Source: Candidatus Rokuibacteriota bacterium
GTDB taxonomy: Bacteria; Methylomirabilota; Methylomirabilia; Rokubacteriales; CSP1-6
Assembly: GCA_003220535.1 (NCBI GenBank)
Contig: QHSU01000066.1
Coordinates: forward strand, 1 to 64,000
Direction: 5' to 3'
DNA: 64,000 nucleotides
A program made the position numbers and the translations under genes. Under the pieces are notes generated by a model that worked only from the letters and a program-made list of their open reading frames with translations, was not told where the DNA came from and ran no database searches. This document shows, piece after piece, positions 9,460 through 16,816 of this stretch (position 1 is its first letter; each line of letters starts with the position of its first letter).

Positions 9460-9478
9460 GGGGCCATCTCGAGGCCCC
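9460..9478 (-). terminator. Short hairpin downstream of the 9492-9887 gene
   Basis: GGGGCC and GGCCCC pair across a 7-base loop, in the gap between two convergent genes and just beyond the stop of the leftward gene. There is no T-tract. Confidence 0.3.
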
Positions 9479-9491
9479 TCAGGTAGAACGG

Positions 9492-9887
9492 CTAGCGGCA
9501 CCCGGCGGGAGGCGCTCCGGGCGCTTTCCGGGGCACGAGCGTGCAACCGAAGGTCGCCGGCGCCTTCGCGTGCGCGTCCAGGGTGGCCTGGAGCCGCGAG
9601 AGCGTCCGGTCACGCCGCGCGAGACCGATGCCGTAGATCGCGAGATCGTTCACGAGGCGCGTGTAGAAGACGTGCTCCATGTCGCCGCCCGCGCCCACGC
9701 AGGGCGACGGCTTCTGCGCGAGTCGAAGCAGCGGCCCGAACACCACCACATATCGCTCGAGCACGGATTCGCCGTGGAGATCGGCCGGCACCTCGGGAAA
9801 GCGCGCCAGGAACTCGTCGACGGTCATCGGCCCGGGCACCGCGCGGGCGCGGTCGTCGAGGTCACGCGAGAGACGGATCTGCACCAT
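9492..9887 (-). CDS. Hypothetical protein, 131 aa
   Basis: I do not recognise this family. The product is soluble and mostly helical in character, with DEFLARFPEVPADL near residues 24-37 and a central GGDMEHVFYTRLVNDLAIYG segment. It has two cysteines and no obvious catalytic motif. The start is well supported: a TATAAT box at 9906-9911 and GGGGAGGGAGCC directly upstream of ATG 9887. It follows a 49-residue small gene on the same strand and is convergent with the hybrid kinase. The Pro/Ala/Arg tail at the C-terminus is probably disordered. Confidence 0.6.
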   Translation of the reverse strand: MVQIRLSRDLDDRARAVPGPMTVDEFLARFPEVPADLHGESVLERYVVVFGPLLRLAQKPSPCVGAGGDMEHVFYTRLVNDLAIYGIGLARRDRTLSRLQATLDAHAKAPATFGCTLVPRKAPGAPPAGCR

Positions 9888-9905
9888 CGGCTCCCTCCCC
9901 GCTCG

Positions 9906-9911
9906 ATTATA
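9906..9911 (-). promoter_or_regulatory. TATAAT -10 box for the 9887 gene
   Basis: A perfect TATAAT on the minus strand (within TATATAAT), one of the few AT-rich spots in the region, lies 18 bases before the ATG at 9887 with a purine-rich ribosome binding site between. No convincing -35 was seen. Confidence 0.5.
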
Positions 9912-9924
9912 TATCCGCGACGCG

Positions 9925-10074
9925 CTACCCCGAGAGCCGAAGCTGAGCGAGGAGACTCCAGCACAGCGCCGACGCGAGGTCGCGCAACTCGATTTCGGCG
10001 GCGATCGGCAGGCCGTGCGTCACGAGATAGATCACAACGGCGCATTTCACGAGGCCCTGCACCGCGACGAGCAT
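9925..10074 (-). CDS. Small hydrophobic protein, 49 aa
   Basis: A short frame encoding MLVAVQGLVKCAVVIYLV followed by THGLPIAAEIEL and a second hydrophobic patch, LASALCWSLLAQL. It would form one or two short membrane-associated helices. GGAGG lies 6 bases before ATG 10074; another in-frame ATG at 10080 abuts the same GGAGG and is less likely. The frame sits between the 131-residue hypothetical gene and the VOC gene, all on the minus strand. The residue pattern is protein-like rather than the Arg/Pro-rich pattern of spurious frames. Function unknown. Confidence 0.45.
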   Translation of the reverse strand: MLVAVQGLVKCAVVIYLVTHGLPIAAEIELRDLASALCWSLLAQLRLSG

Positions 10075-10139
10075 CCCCATCCTCCATCGCACGTCGTTCC
10101 GACGATGGGACGCGGGGTGAAGGCCCCGTGTTTACTCGC

Positions 10140-10511
10140 TCAGGGGCGCGGCTTGAGCTCGATCATGTGGCCGTCGGGGTCGCGGAGATAGATCGAGGGG
10201 CCGTCACCCCACGCGCCGTAGCGCTGAACGACGTCGCCCTCGAGGGCGACGGCCTTCGCGCGCAGCGCCTCGGCGACCGCCTTGAGATCGTCGCACCGGA
10301 TCGAGAGGCAGAAGTGATCGGGCCCGACCGGCCCCGCCTCGGTGGCGGGCAGCAGGTCGATCAGGGCCTCGCCGAACCGCAGGTGGATCAGCGAGATCCT
10401 CTCGTTCAGCTTGTCGAGCGTGCAGCCCAGCACGTCCTCGTAGAACCGGCGTGACCGTACCTGGTCGCGAACTCGCAGGACGACGTGATCGAGGCCGAGC
10501 GGTTTGAACAT
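10140..10511 (-). CDS. VOC/glyoxalase-fold metalloenzyme
   Basis: A 123-residue vicinal-oxygen-chelate protein with two beta-alpha-beta-beta-beta modules. Candidate metal ligands are the His of LDHVVLRV (about residue 8), the His of PDHFCLSIRCDD (about 67) and the Glu of HMIELKP near the C-terminus; RDPDGHMIEL is a typical glyoxalase/dioxygenase ending. Family members act as lactoylglutathione lyases, dioxygenases or resistance proteins, and the substrate cannot be chosen here. ATG 10511 is preferred over the upstream 10523 ATG because GGAGGTGGCG lies immediately before it. Confidence 0.82.
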   Translation of the reverse strand: MFKPLGLDHVVLRVRDQVRSRRFYEDVLGCTLDKLNERISLIHLRFGEALIDLLPATEAGPVGPDHFCLSIRCDDLKAVAEALRAKAVALEGDVVQRYGAWGDGPSIYLRDPDGHMIELKPRP

Positions 10512-10546
10512 CGCCACCTCCATCGGGAAAGACTACCATGGGGCGC

Positions 10547-13090
10547 TCACTCCTGGCGGAGCACCGACAGGGGCTTGCGGCCGAGCAGTCGGACGGTCGC
10601 GAGGAGACCAACCGCGAGCGAGACGAGCGTCGTCAGGATCACGCCCAGGAGCAGCGTCTCGGGCTCGAGCGTCCAGGGGGTGTCGAGGACGAAGCGCAGG
10701 ATGATCCAGGCGAGGACGACCGCGAGCAACGTCCCGCCGACGCCCGCCGTCGCGCCGAGACACGCGTACTCGACGGCGAACGCGCGCGCGATCGCCCAGC
10801 GCGTGGCGCCGAGCGTCTTGAGGATGACCGACTCGTAGAGACGCTGGTAGCGCGTCGCCGCAAGCGCACCGGCCATGACCACGAGGCCCGCGGCGACGCT
10901 GAAGAGCGCCATGAACCGTACCGCGAACGAGATCTGGTCGAGGACTTCGCCCACGCGCTCGAGGACACCCCGCAGGGGAATCGCGGTGATATTGGGGAAG
11001 GCCGCCACCACGCGGTCCTGAAGCTCCGTCTCGACGTCGGCGGCCACGCGCGCCGTCGCCATGTAGACCGCCGGCGCGCCGTCGAGGGCGCCCGGCGAGA
11101 GCACCATGAAGAAGTTGGTGCTCAGGCTTTGCCAGTCGATCTTGCGCAGGCTCGCGACCTCCGCCTCGACCGGCACGCCCTGGACGTCGAAGGTGAGCGT
11201 CCCGCCGACCCCGACCCCGAAGTATTTCGCCGCCGCCTCGTCCACCGAGACGCGCGGCCGCGCCGCCGCCTCGCTCGCGGTCCACCAGCGGCCGCGGGTG
11301 ATCACGCTCGCCGGCGGCGGCTCGGCGGCCCAGGTCAACATGTACTCACGTGTGAGATACCAGATCTTGTCCGGCGCCTCTCGCTTCCGCCGCTCGATCA
11401 GCTCGCGCGTGACGGACGCGCCGTCGATCTCCGCGAGCCGTGCCCGCACGACCGGCGTCAGCGTCGGCGCGGTGCCGCTGACGGCGGCGACGAGCCGGCT
11501 GAACGCGTCCCGCTGGTCCCCTTGCACGTCGATGAAGAAGAACGCCGGGGCGTCGCGCTTTTGCTCGAAGGCGATTTGACGGCCGAGGTTCGCCTCGAGC
11601 AACGCGACGGCCACGAGCAGCATGACGGCGAGTCCGAGGGCCACGACCACTCTGACCGTGTGGCCTCCGGGCCGGTCGAGACCGGCGATGCCCTGACGCC
11701 AGGCCAGCCCCCGGACGCGCGGCAGCCGCCTGGCGAGCCTCACGAGCCCCCCCGACAGCCCCAGGAGGACGGCGAGCGCCGCCAGCGCGGCGCCGAGGAA
11801 GATCGCGCCCAGCCGGAGCGATCCGGCCTGCCAGATGGCCAGCGCGGCCAGCCCCGAGAGGATCGGGGCCGCTGCGGCCCACGGACGGCGCGCGCGCCAG
11901 GAGCTCGCCTCGACGTCACGCCGGAGGATCAGCGACGGGGGAACGCTGCGGACGGCCAGGAGCGGCCAGAGCGCACAGAGCAGCGCCGTGAGCATGCCGA
12001 GCGCGATCCCACGGGCGATCGTCCCCGCATCCCACTGGACTTCGAGCGCGAACGGAGCGAACGGGGCGAGCACGCGCACGAGCAGCGGCTGGGCTGCCAC
12101 GCCCAGGGCGGCGCCCGCCAGACTCCCGAGAAGGCCGAGGGACAATATCTGGATCAGATAGGTGACGAGGAGGACGCGCGAGCCCGCCCCGAGGCACTTG
12201 AGGATCGCGATCGTCACGAGCTGGCGCCTGAAGAAGGTGGTCACCGAGGACGCGATCCCGACGCCGCCGACCAGCAGGCTCGCCAGCCCGACGAGGCCGA
12301 GGTAGGTGGCGAGCTGCGAGAAGAAGCGGCGCAGGCCCGGCTGAGCCTCGTCGAACGCCGCGATGCGGACCGCCGGATCGCCGATCGAGCGGGCGAGATC
12401 GGCGCCGGCGACGCGGGCCGTCACGCCGGCGGGGAGGCGCGCGAGCGTTCGGTAACGGACACGACTGCCAACCTGCAAGAGTCCGGTCCGCTCGAGTGCC
12501 GGGCCCCCGATGAGGACGCGCGGCCCCAGGGTCACCAGGCCCATCGAGCGGTCTGGCTCTCGCACGAGCACGCCGGTGACGGTGAAGCGGGCGGCGCCGA
12601 CGACCAGAGGATCGCCCACGGCGAGCCCCAGGCGCTCCAGCAGCCGGGCCTCGACCACGGCGCCGCCGGCGCCGTCGCGGTCGGCGAGCAGGGTATCGAG
12701 CGGCGCGGCCGGCACCGTCTCGACGCGTCCGTAGAGCGGATACTCGCCCTCCACCGCTTTGAGCTCCACCAGGAGCGTCGCGCCGCGGGCGGGGGCGCGC
12801 GCCATGGCGGCCAGCTCGCGGACGGTGGTGGTTGCGGCGCCGCCACGCGCGAGCTCGGCGAGCGCCGTGCGCACGTCGTCGTCGAGCGGCCGCGCCGAGC
12901 GGAGCTCGAGGTCACCGCCCGTGAGCGTGCGGGCCTCGCGCCCCAGGGTGCGGTCGAGATTCGCCGCGAACGTGCCGACCGAGACCAGCGCCGCGACGCC
13001 GAGGGCGACGCAGCCGAAGAACACGATGAAGTGACGCCACGCCCCACGCGTCTCGCGCCAGGCCATGCGCAGCGAAAACGCGAGGCTCAC
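10547..13090 (-). CDS. FtsX-like ABC transporter permease (YbbP/LolC-like)
   Basis: An 847-residue membrane subunit with an N-terminal anchor helix (about residues 19-42), a large periplasmic domain, three helices with an FtsX-type domain in the middle (about 260-390), further helices, and a second FtsX-type domain at the C-terminus (about 725-840). This two-half architecture matches YbbP-type permeases of export or mechanotransmission ABC systems, which act on envelope lipids or attached molecules rather than importing solutes. The GTG start overlaps the upstream ATPase stop by 4 bases (GTGA), so the two subunits are translationally coupled. The substrate is unknown. Confidence 0.85.
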   Translation of the reverse strand: MSLAFSLRMAWRETRGAWRHFIVFFGCVALGVAALVSVGTFAANLDRTLGREARTLTGGDLELRSARPLDDDVRTALAELARGGAATTTVRELAAMARAPARGATLLVELKAVEGEYPLYGRVETVPAAPLDTLLADRDGAGGAVVEARLLERLGLAVGDPLVVGAARFTVTGVLVREPDRSMGLVTLGPRVLIGGPALERTGLLQVGSRVRYRTLARLPAGVTARVAGADLARSIGDPAVRIAAFDEAQPGLRRFFSQLATYLGLVGLASLLVGGVGIASSVTTFFRRQLVTIAILKCLGAGSRVLLVTYLIQILSLGLLGSLAGAALGVAAQPLLVRVLAPFAPFALEVQWDAGTIARGIALGMLTALLCALWPLLAVRSVPPSLILRRDVEASSWRARRPWAAAAPILSGLAALAIWQAGSLRLGAIFLGAALAALAVLLGLSGGLVRLARRLPRVRGLAWRQGIAGLDRPGGHTVRVVVALGLAVMLLVAVALLEANLGRQIAFEQKRDAPAFFFIDVQGDQRDAFSRLVAAVSGTAPTLTPVVRARLAEIDGASVTRELIERRKREAPDKIWYLTREYMLTWAAEPPPASVITRGRWWTASEAAARPRVSVDEAAAKYFGVGVGGTLTFDVQGVPVEAEVASLRKIDWQSLSTNFFMVLSPGALDGAPAVYMATARVAADVETELQDRVVAAFPNITAIPLRGVLERVGEVLDQISFAVRFMALFSVAAGLVVMAGALAATRYQRLYESVILKTLGATRWAIARAFAVEYACLGATAGVGGTLLAVVLAWIILRFVLDTPWTLEPETLLLGVILTTLVSLAVGLLATVRLLGRKPLSVLRQE

Positions 13091-13767
13091 GCGGCGCCGT
13101 TCAGAATCCGGCCGTCGTGCAGCTTGACGACGCGATCGGCGTGGCTCGCCAGCGCCTCGTCGTGAGTCACCAGCACCAGCGTGGAGCCGCGGCGGCGGTT
13201 CAACGCGAGCAGGAGCTGGATGATCTGGACGCCGGTGGCGGAATCGAGGTTGCCGGTCGGCTCGTCGGCCAGCAGGAGGCCGGGGTCGAGCGCGACCGCG
13301 CGCGCGAGCGCGACGCGCTGCTGCTCGCCCCCCGAGAGCTGCACCGGATAGTGGTGGCCGCGCTCGCCGAGCCCGACGTCACCGAGCAGCCCGCGCGCAC
13401 GGCTGAGCGCATCGGGCGCGCCGACGATCTCGAGCGGGACGGCGACGTTCTCCGCCGCGGTGAGGGTCGGGATCAGGTGGTAGGACTGGAAGACGTACCC
13501 GAGCGTCTCGCGGCGGAACCGTGCGAGCGCGTCTTCGTCGAGCCCCGTGATCTCGACGCCGGCGACGGCGATCGAGCCCGCGCTCGGCCGGTCGAGACCG
13601 GCGATGAGCCCCAGCAGCGTGGACTTGCCGCTCCCGGAAGGCCCGGTGATGGCGCAGACCTCGCCCGCGGCGACGTCGAGCGTGACGCCATCGAGGATCG
13701 TGAGCGGGCGCCCGCCGCTCGAGAGGCGCATGACGACGTCGCGGATCCGGATCATCTCGAAACTCAT
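13087..13767 (-). CDS. ABC transporter ATP-binding protein (YbbA/LolD-like)
   Basis: A 226-residue ABC ATPase with Walker A GPSGSGKST (about residues 42-50), signature LSGGEQQRVALARA (about 143-156) and Walker B followed by DEPTGNLD (about 166-173). The sequence is of the MacB/LolD/FtsE subgroup that partners FtsX-like permeases, consistent with the overlapping permease gene downstream. The first start is ATG 13767; ATG 13755 is also possible because a TAGTAT box at about 13764-13769 would place transcription start between them. It is divergent from the TesA-like esterase gene, an arrangement also seen around ybbAP in enterobacteria. Confidence 0.9.
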   Translation of the reverse strand: MSFEMIRIRDVVMRLSSGGRPLTILDGVTLDVAAGEVCAITGPSGSGKSTLLGLIAGLDRPSAGSIAVAGVEITGLDEDALARFRRETLGYVFQSYHLIPTLTAAENVAVPLEIVGAPDALSRARGLLGDVGLGERGHHYPVQLSGGEQQRVALARAVALDPGLLLADEPTGNLDSATGVQIIQLLLALNRRRGSTLVLVTHDEALASHADRVVKLHDGRILNGAA

Positions 13768-13769
13768 AC

Positions 13770-13775
13770 TACACT
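13770..13775 (+). promoter_or_regulatory. TACACT -10-like box in 14-bp divergent gap
   Basis: TACACT is followed after 6 bases by the GTG of the esterase gene with no room for a ribosome binding site, so its message should be leaderless. On the opposite strand TAGTAT overlaps this box and may serve the ABC ATPase gene, making two back-to-back overlapping promoters. Confidence 0.45.
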
Positions 13776-13781
13776 GGCCGC

Positions 13782-14414
13782 GTGAGGCGACTTCGCGTGC
13801 GCGGGCTCGTCCTCTTGTCCGTCGTGCTGCTGAGCCTGGGACCGGCCGAGGCGCGCGGCGAGGGCGTCATCGTCGCGCTCGGCGACAGCCTCACCGCCGG
13901 CCTGGGCGTCGACGCCGACGAGGCGTTCCCCGCCCGACTCCAGGTGCGGCTCCGGCGCGAGGGCTACGCCTACCGTGTGGTCAACGCCGGCGTGAGCGGC
14001 GACACCACGGCCGGCGGTCTCCGACGGGTCGACTGGGTCCTGCGCACGAATCCGGAAATCGTCATCGTCGCGCTCGGCGCCAACGATGGCCTGCGGGGCC
14101 AGAGCCCGCAGGCGGTGCGCGCCAACCTCGAGGAGATCGTCGCGCGGCTCCAGGCCGCGGGCGCCCGCGTGCTGCTGGCGGGCATGCGCCTGCCGCCGAA
14201 CTATGGTGCCGAGTTCACGAAGGAGTTCGAGGCGGTGTTCCCGGCGGTCGCGCGCCGCGCGAAGATCGCGTTCATGCCCTTCCTCCTCGACGGCGTCGCT
14301 ACCGACCCCCGGCTCAACCAGCCCGACGGGATCCATCCGACGGCCGCCGGTCATCAGGTGATCGCCGATCACCTGTGGAGCTATCTCCGCCCCCTGCTCA
14401 GTGGGGGGAAATAA
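13782..14414 (+). CDS. tesA: SGNH-family arylesterase/lysophospholipase (TesA-like)
   Basis: A 210-residue secreted esterase. A signal peptide (about residues 1-25) precedes the SGNH core: block I ALGDSLTAGLG with nucleophile S36, block III ALGANDGLRG, and block V DGIHPTAAGHQ with the catalytic Asp and His. Members hydrolyse thioesters, aryl esters or lysophospholipids in the periplasm. The length equals that of E. coli TesA, and the divergent YbbAP-like pair is its usual neighbour. The GTG start lacks a ribosome binding site and is probably leaderless. Confidence 0.88.
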   Translation: MRRLRVRGLVLLSVVLLSLGPAEARGEGVIVALGDSLTAGLGVDADEAFPARLQVRLRREGYAYRVVNAGVSGDTTAGGLRRVDWVLRTNPEIVIVALGANDGLRGQSPQAVRANLEEIVARLQAAGARVLLAGMRLPPNYGAEFTKEFEAVFPAVARRAKIAFMPFLLDGVATDPRLNQPDGIHPTAAGHQVIADHLWSYLRPLLSGGK

Positions 14415-14484
14415 GGGTCGGGACGGATTCGTCTCATCGGGCGACGGAGGGGTTGGATCCCAGCAGTCCCTCCGATTCCGATAG

Positions 14485-14526
14485 GGGGCGCGCCTTGCGT
14501 TAGTGGTTCCTCGCAAGGCGCGCCCC
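14485..14526 (+). terminator. Perfect 15-bp stem hairpin after the esterase gene
   Basis: GGGGCGCGCCTTGCG (14485-14499) is exactly complementary to 14512-14526, with a 12-base loop. It lies about 70 bases after the esterase stop and before the M48-like gene. The stem is strong enough to block polymerase, but no T-tract follows; it could instead be a palindromic repeat or protein site. Confidence 0.5.
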
Positions 14527-14600
14527 AAGCTGTAGACGTCACATCACCACGTCGTTATTTCCGCCGGATTCGCGAGGGTCCCTTCATAGGATGGACGGGC

Positions 14601-15296
14601 ATGCGTCGCTCCCTCGCGCTCCTTCTGCTCCTTGTCCTCACCAGTGGATGCGCGCTGATTCCTCCCACACACCCGGACCTCGCGTACTACCCTTCGCCCC
14701 GCGATCCTGGGACCATCAAGATCTCCCAAACCCTCCATCGCGCCGCCGAGGCGGCGGGAGACGATCCGGACCGCTACTCGTTCGCGCTCATCGAAACCAG
14801 TGCCGTCACCGCCTTCGCCGCCGAGGACGCGACCTTTTACTTTTCTGACGGGCTCGTACGCCAGTCCCAGCGCTGCATCGACGCGCTCGTCGCTCAGAAG
14901 GTCGCGCACGAGATCCTGGAACACGCGGGCCAACGACGCAACCTCGCTCTCGCGATGAATGCCGGATTCGCGCTGCTGGGTCTCTTCATGCCGGGGCTCG
15001 GCCTCGCCGATTTCGTCGTGAACCCCCTGGTCATCCGCGCCTTCTCGCGCGAGCAGGAGCTGGAGGCCGATCAGCGGGCCATCGAGATCCTGAGAGACAT
15101 GGGCCACGAAGCCCCGCGCCGGACGCTCGCCGACGCCCTCCGCGCGGCCGCGGCGGTGAATCCTCCGCCGTCCCCCTTGTTCGAGCAGCGTCTCCTGGCG
15201 AGGGAGCCCGACCTCGCCGACCGGCTCGCCGCGCTCGAGCCACTCGAGCCGACCGTCGTGGTCGCCCTGCGCAAGGCCGCCGCGAAGCGGCGATAG
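14601..15296 (+). CDS. M48-like metallopeptidase lipoprotein with altered zinc motif
   Basis: A 231-residue envelope lipoprotein: signal peptide with lipobox LTSGC (C17), then a domain resembling M48 peptidases. The expected HExxH helix appears as VAHEILEHAG, giving H103, E104 and H108, one residue longer than the consensus, while the downstream REQELEADQRA retains the ExxxD-type third-ligand helix found in M48 proteins. A hydrophobic hairpin lies between them. Either zinc binding is preserved with unusual spacing or the protein is a non-catalytic homologue. M48 lipoproteins such as LoiP and BepA act in outer-membrane quality control. ATG 14601 gives the complete signal peptide. Confidence 0.7.
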   Translation: MRRSLALLLLLVLTSGCALIPPTHPDLAYYPSPRDPGTIKISQTLHRAAEAAGDDPDRYSFALIETSAVTAFAAEDATFYFSDGLVRQSQRCIDALVAQKVAHEILEHAGQRRNLALAMNAGFALLGLFMPGLGLADFVVNPLVIRAFSREQELEADQRAIEILRDMGHEAPRRTLADALRAAAAVNPPPSPLFEQRLLAREPDLADRLAALEPLEPTVVVALRKAAAKRR

Positions 15297-15325
15297 CGCT
15301 CGGCCTGCCTGTCCCGGTCTCGCGG

Positions 15326-15331
15326 TAGAAT
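15326..15331 (+). promoter_or_regulatory. TAGAAT box before the HMGCS-like gene
   Basis: TAGAAT ends 8 bases before the GTG at 15340. There is no Shine-Dalgarno sequence in the gap, so initiation on a leaderless or nearly leaderless transcript is likely. Confidence 0.45.
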
Positions 15332-15339
15332 CGTCCACT

Positions 15340-16755
15340 GTGAACGGGATCGTCGCGTACGGCGCTTACCTGCCCTATTTCCGCCTCGATCGCAAGGCGA
15401 TCGGCGAGTCGCTGGGCGCGCCGGCCGGCGCGGGCACCCGGTCCGTCGCCTCCTACGACGAGGACACCACGTCGATGGCCGTCGAGGCCGCCCGCGCGGC
15501 GCTGCGGGCGGCGCCGAACGTACGGCCCGAGGCCCTCTACTTCGCCACGGCGGCGCCGGCGTACCTCGACAAGACCAACGCGACGGCCATCCACGCGGCG
15601 CTCGACCTGGACACCGGCGCGCCGGCGTTCGACATGCTGGGGTCGGTGCGCTCGGGCGCCGGTGCCGTGCGGGCGGCGATCGATGCCAGTCGGCCGACGC
15701 TGACGGTGCTCTCGGACATCCGCACCGGCCTCCCCGGGAGCGGCGACGAGCGCGAAGGCGGTGACGGCGCCGCGGCGTTTCTCCTGGCCGATTCGCGAGA
15801 CCGATCCACGCTGGCCGAGCCGGTCGCGTGGGCGTCGGCCACGGCCGAGTTCCTCGAGCGCTGGCGCCTGCCGGGCGATGCCGCCTCGCGCCAGTGGGAG
15901 GAGCGCTTCGGCGAGCACGCGTACGTGCCGCTGGGCGAGGCCGCCGTGGCCGACGCGCTCAAGCAGACCGGGCTCACCGCGGCGGCCGTCTCCCGCTGGA
16001 TCGTCACCGGTCCCCACGGCCGAGCTAGCCGGCGCGTCGCCGGGTCGATCGGCGCAGAGAAGGGGACGATCGTCGACGATCTGGCCGCGAGCATCGGCAA
16101 CACCGGAACGGCGCACGCGGGTCTCATGCTCGCCGACGCGCTCGACCGCGCCAAGCCGGACGAGCTGATCGTCGTGGTCTCGCTGGCGGACGGCTGCGAC
16201 GTCGCCATCTGGCGGACAACAGCGGCGATCGCGTCTCGACGGTCCACGCGGCCGGTGGCGGCGCAGATCGCCGCCGGTGGTCGCCTCACGTACCCGACCT
16301 TCTTGACCTGGCGTGGATTCCTCCAGCGCGAGCCGCCGCGCCGGCCCGATCCGGAGCGCCCCGCGGCGCCGCCGTCCTTCCGCGCCGAGGCGTGGAAGTT
16401 CGCCTTCACGGGCAGCCGCTGCCGGGCGTGCGGCGTCCGGCACGTGCCGCCGCAGCGGGTGTGCGTGAAGTGCCATGCCGTCGACCGGATGGCGGCCGAG
16501 CGGCTCGCCGACGTCCCGGCGACGATCGCAACCTTCACCGTGGATCGGCTCGCCTACTCGCTCTCGCCGCCCGTGGTCGCCGCGGTCATCGACTTCGAGG
16601 GCGGCGGGCGGTTCCAGTGCGAGCTGACCGACGTTGATCCGTCGGCCGTCAAGATCGGCGACCGGGTCGAGATGACCTTTCGCCGGCTGTTCACGGCCGG
16701 TGGCGTACACAACTACTTCTGGAAGGCGAGGCCGCTGAGGGGTCGGGCGAGCTGA
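15340..16755 (+). CDS. HMG-CoA-synthase-like/OB-fold (DUF35) fusion protein
   Basis: A 471-residue protein. Residues about 1-300 follow the thiolase-fold pattern of HMG-CoA synthase (start GIVAYGAYLPYFRL, GDGAAAFLL, NTGTAHAGL). Residues about 345-465 are a DUF35 module with a zinc ribbon (C361, C364, C375, C378) and an OB fold. At the place where HMG-CoA synthase has its nucleophilic Cys this protein reads GSVRSGAGAV; the only Cys in the thiolase-like part is far downstream in ADGCDVAIW. It may therefore be an acyl-carrier or scaffold subunit. Archaeal thiolase/HMGCS complexes use a DUF35 subunit in a similar way, and a thiolase gene lies 1.4 kb downstream. GTG start, no ribosome binding site. 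Confidence 0.75.
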   Translation: MNGIVAYGAYLPYFRLDRKAIGESLGAPAGAGTRSVASYDEDTTSMAVEAARAALRAAPNVRPEALYFATAAPAYLDKTNATAIHAALDLDTGAPAFDMLGSVRSGAGAVRAAIDASRPTLTVLSDIRTGLPGSGDEREGGDGAAAFLLADSRDRSTLAEPVAWASATAEFLERWRLPGDAASRQWEERFGEHAYVPLGEAAVADALKQTGLTAAAVSRWIVTGPHGRASRRVAGSIGAEKGTIVDDLAASIGNTGTAHAGLMLADALDRAKPDELIVVVSLADGCDVAIWRTTAAIASRRSTRPVAAQIAAGGRLTYPTFLTWRGFLQREPPRRPDPERPAAPPSFRAEAWKFAFTGSRCRACGVRHVPPQRVCVKCHAVDRMAAERLADVPATIATFTVDRLAYSLSPPVVAAVIDFEGGGRFQCELTDVDPSAVKIGDRVEMTFRRLFTAGGVHNYFWKARPLRGRAS

Positions 16756-16816
16756 GCGGCGCCGCGAGGCGAGCCCTTCAGTGATCGAAACCGGGCGAGC
16801 TGAGCGGCTCGGCGGC
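16747..16816. repeat. Direct repeat, copy 1 (GCGAGCTGAGCGGC family)
   Basis: GCGAGCTGAGCGGC followed by GCCGCGAGGCGAGC and CTTCA..GATCGA (16747-16788), then a second partial GCGAGCTGAGCGGC. The left end supplies the last codons and stop of the HMGCS-like gene. A copy with a 6-base insertion and few mismatches is at 18130-18177; the two bracket the permease gene. Confidence 0.55.

Noticed and set aside
10538-13165. 875-codon open frame on the plus strand opposite the FtsX-like permease
   Set aside because: Its product is Arg/Glu/Asp-rich without hydrophobic core or motifs, the usual antisense artefact in GC-rich DNA; the minus strand encodes a clear permease.
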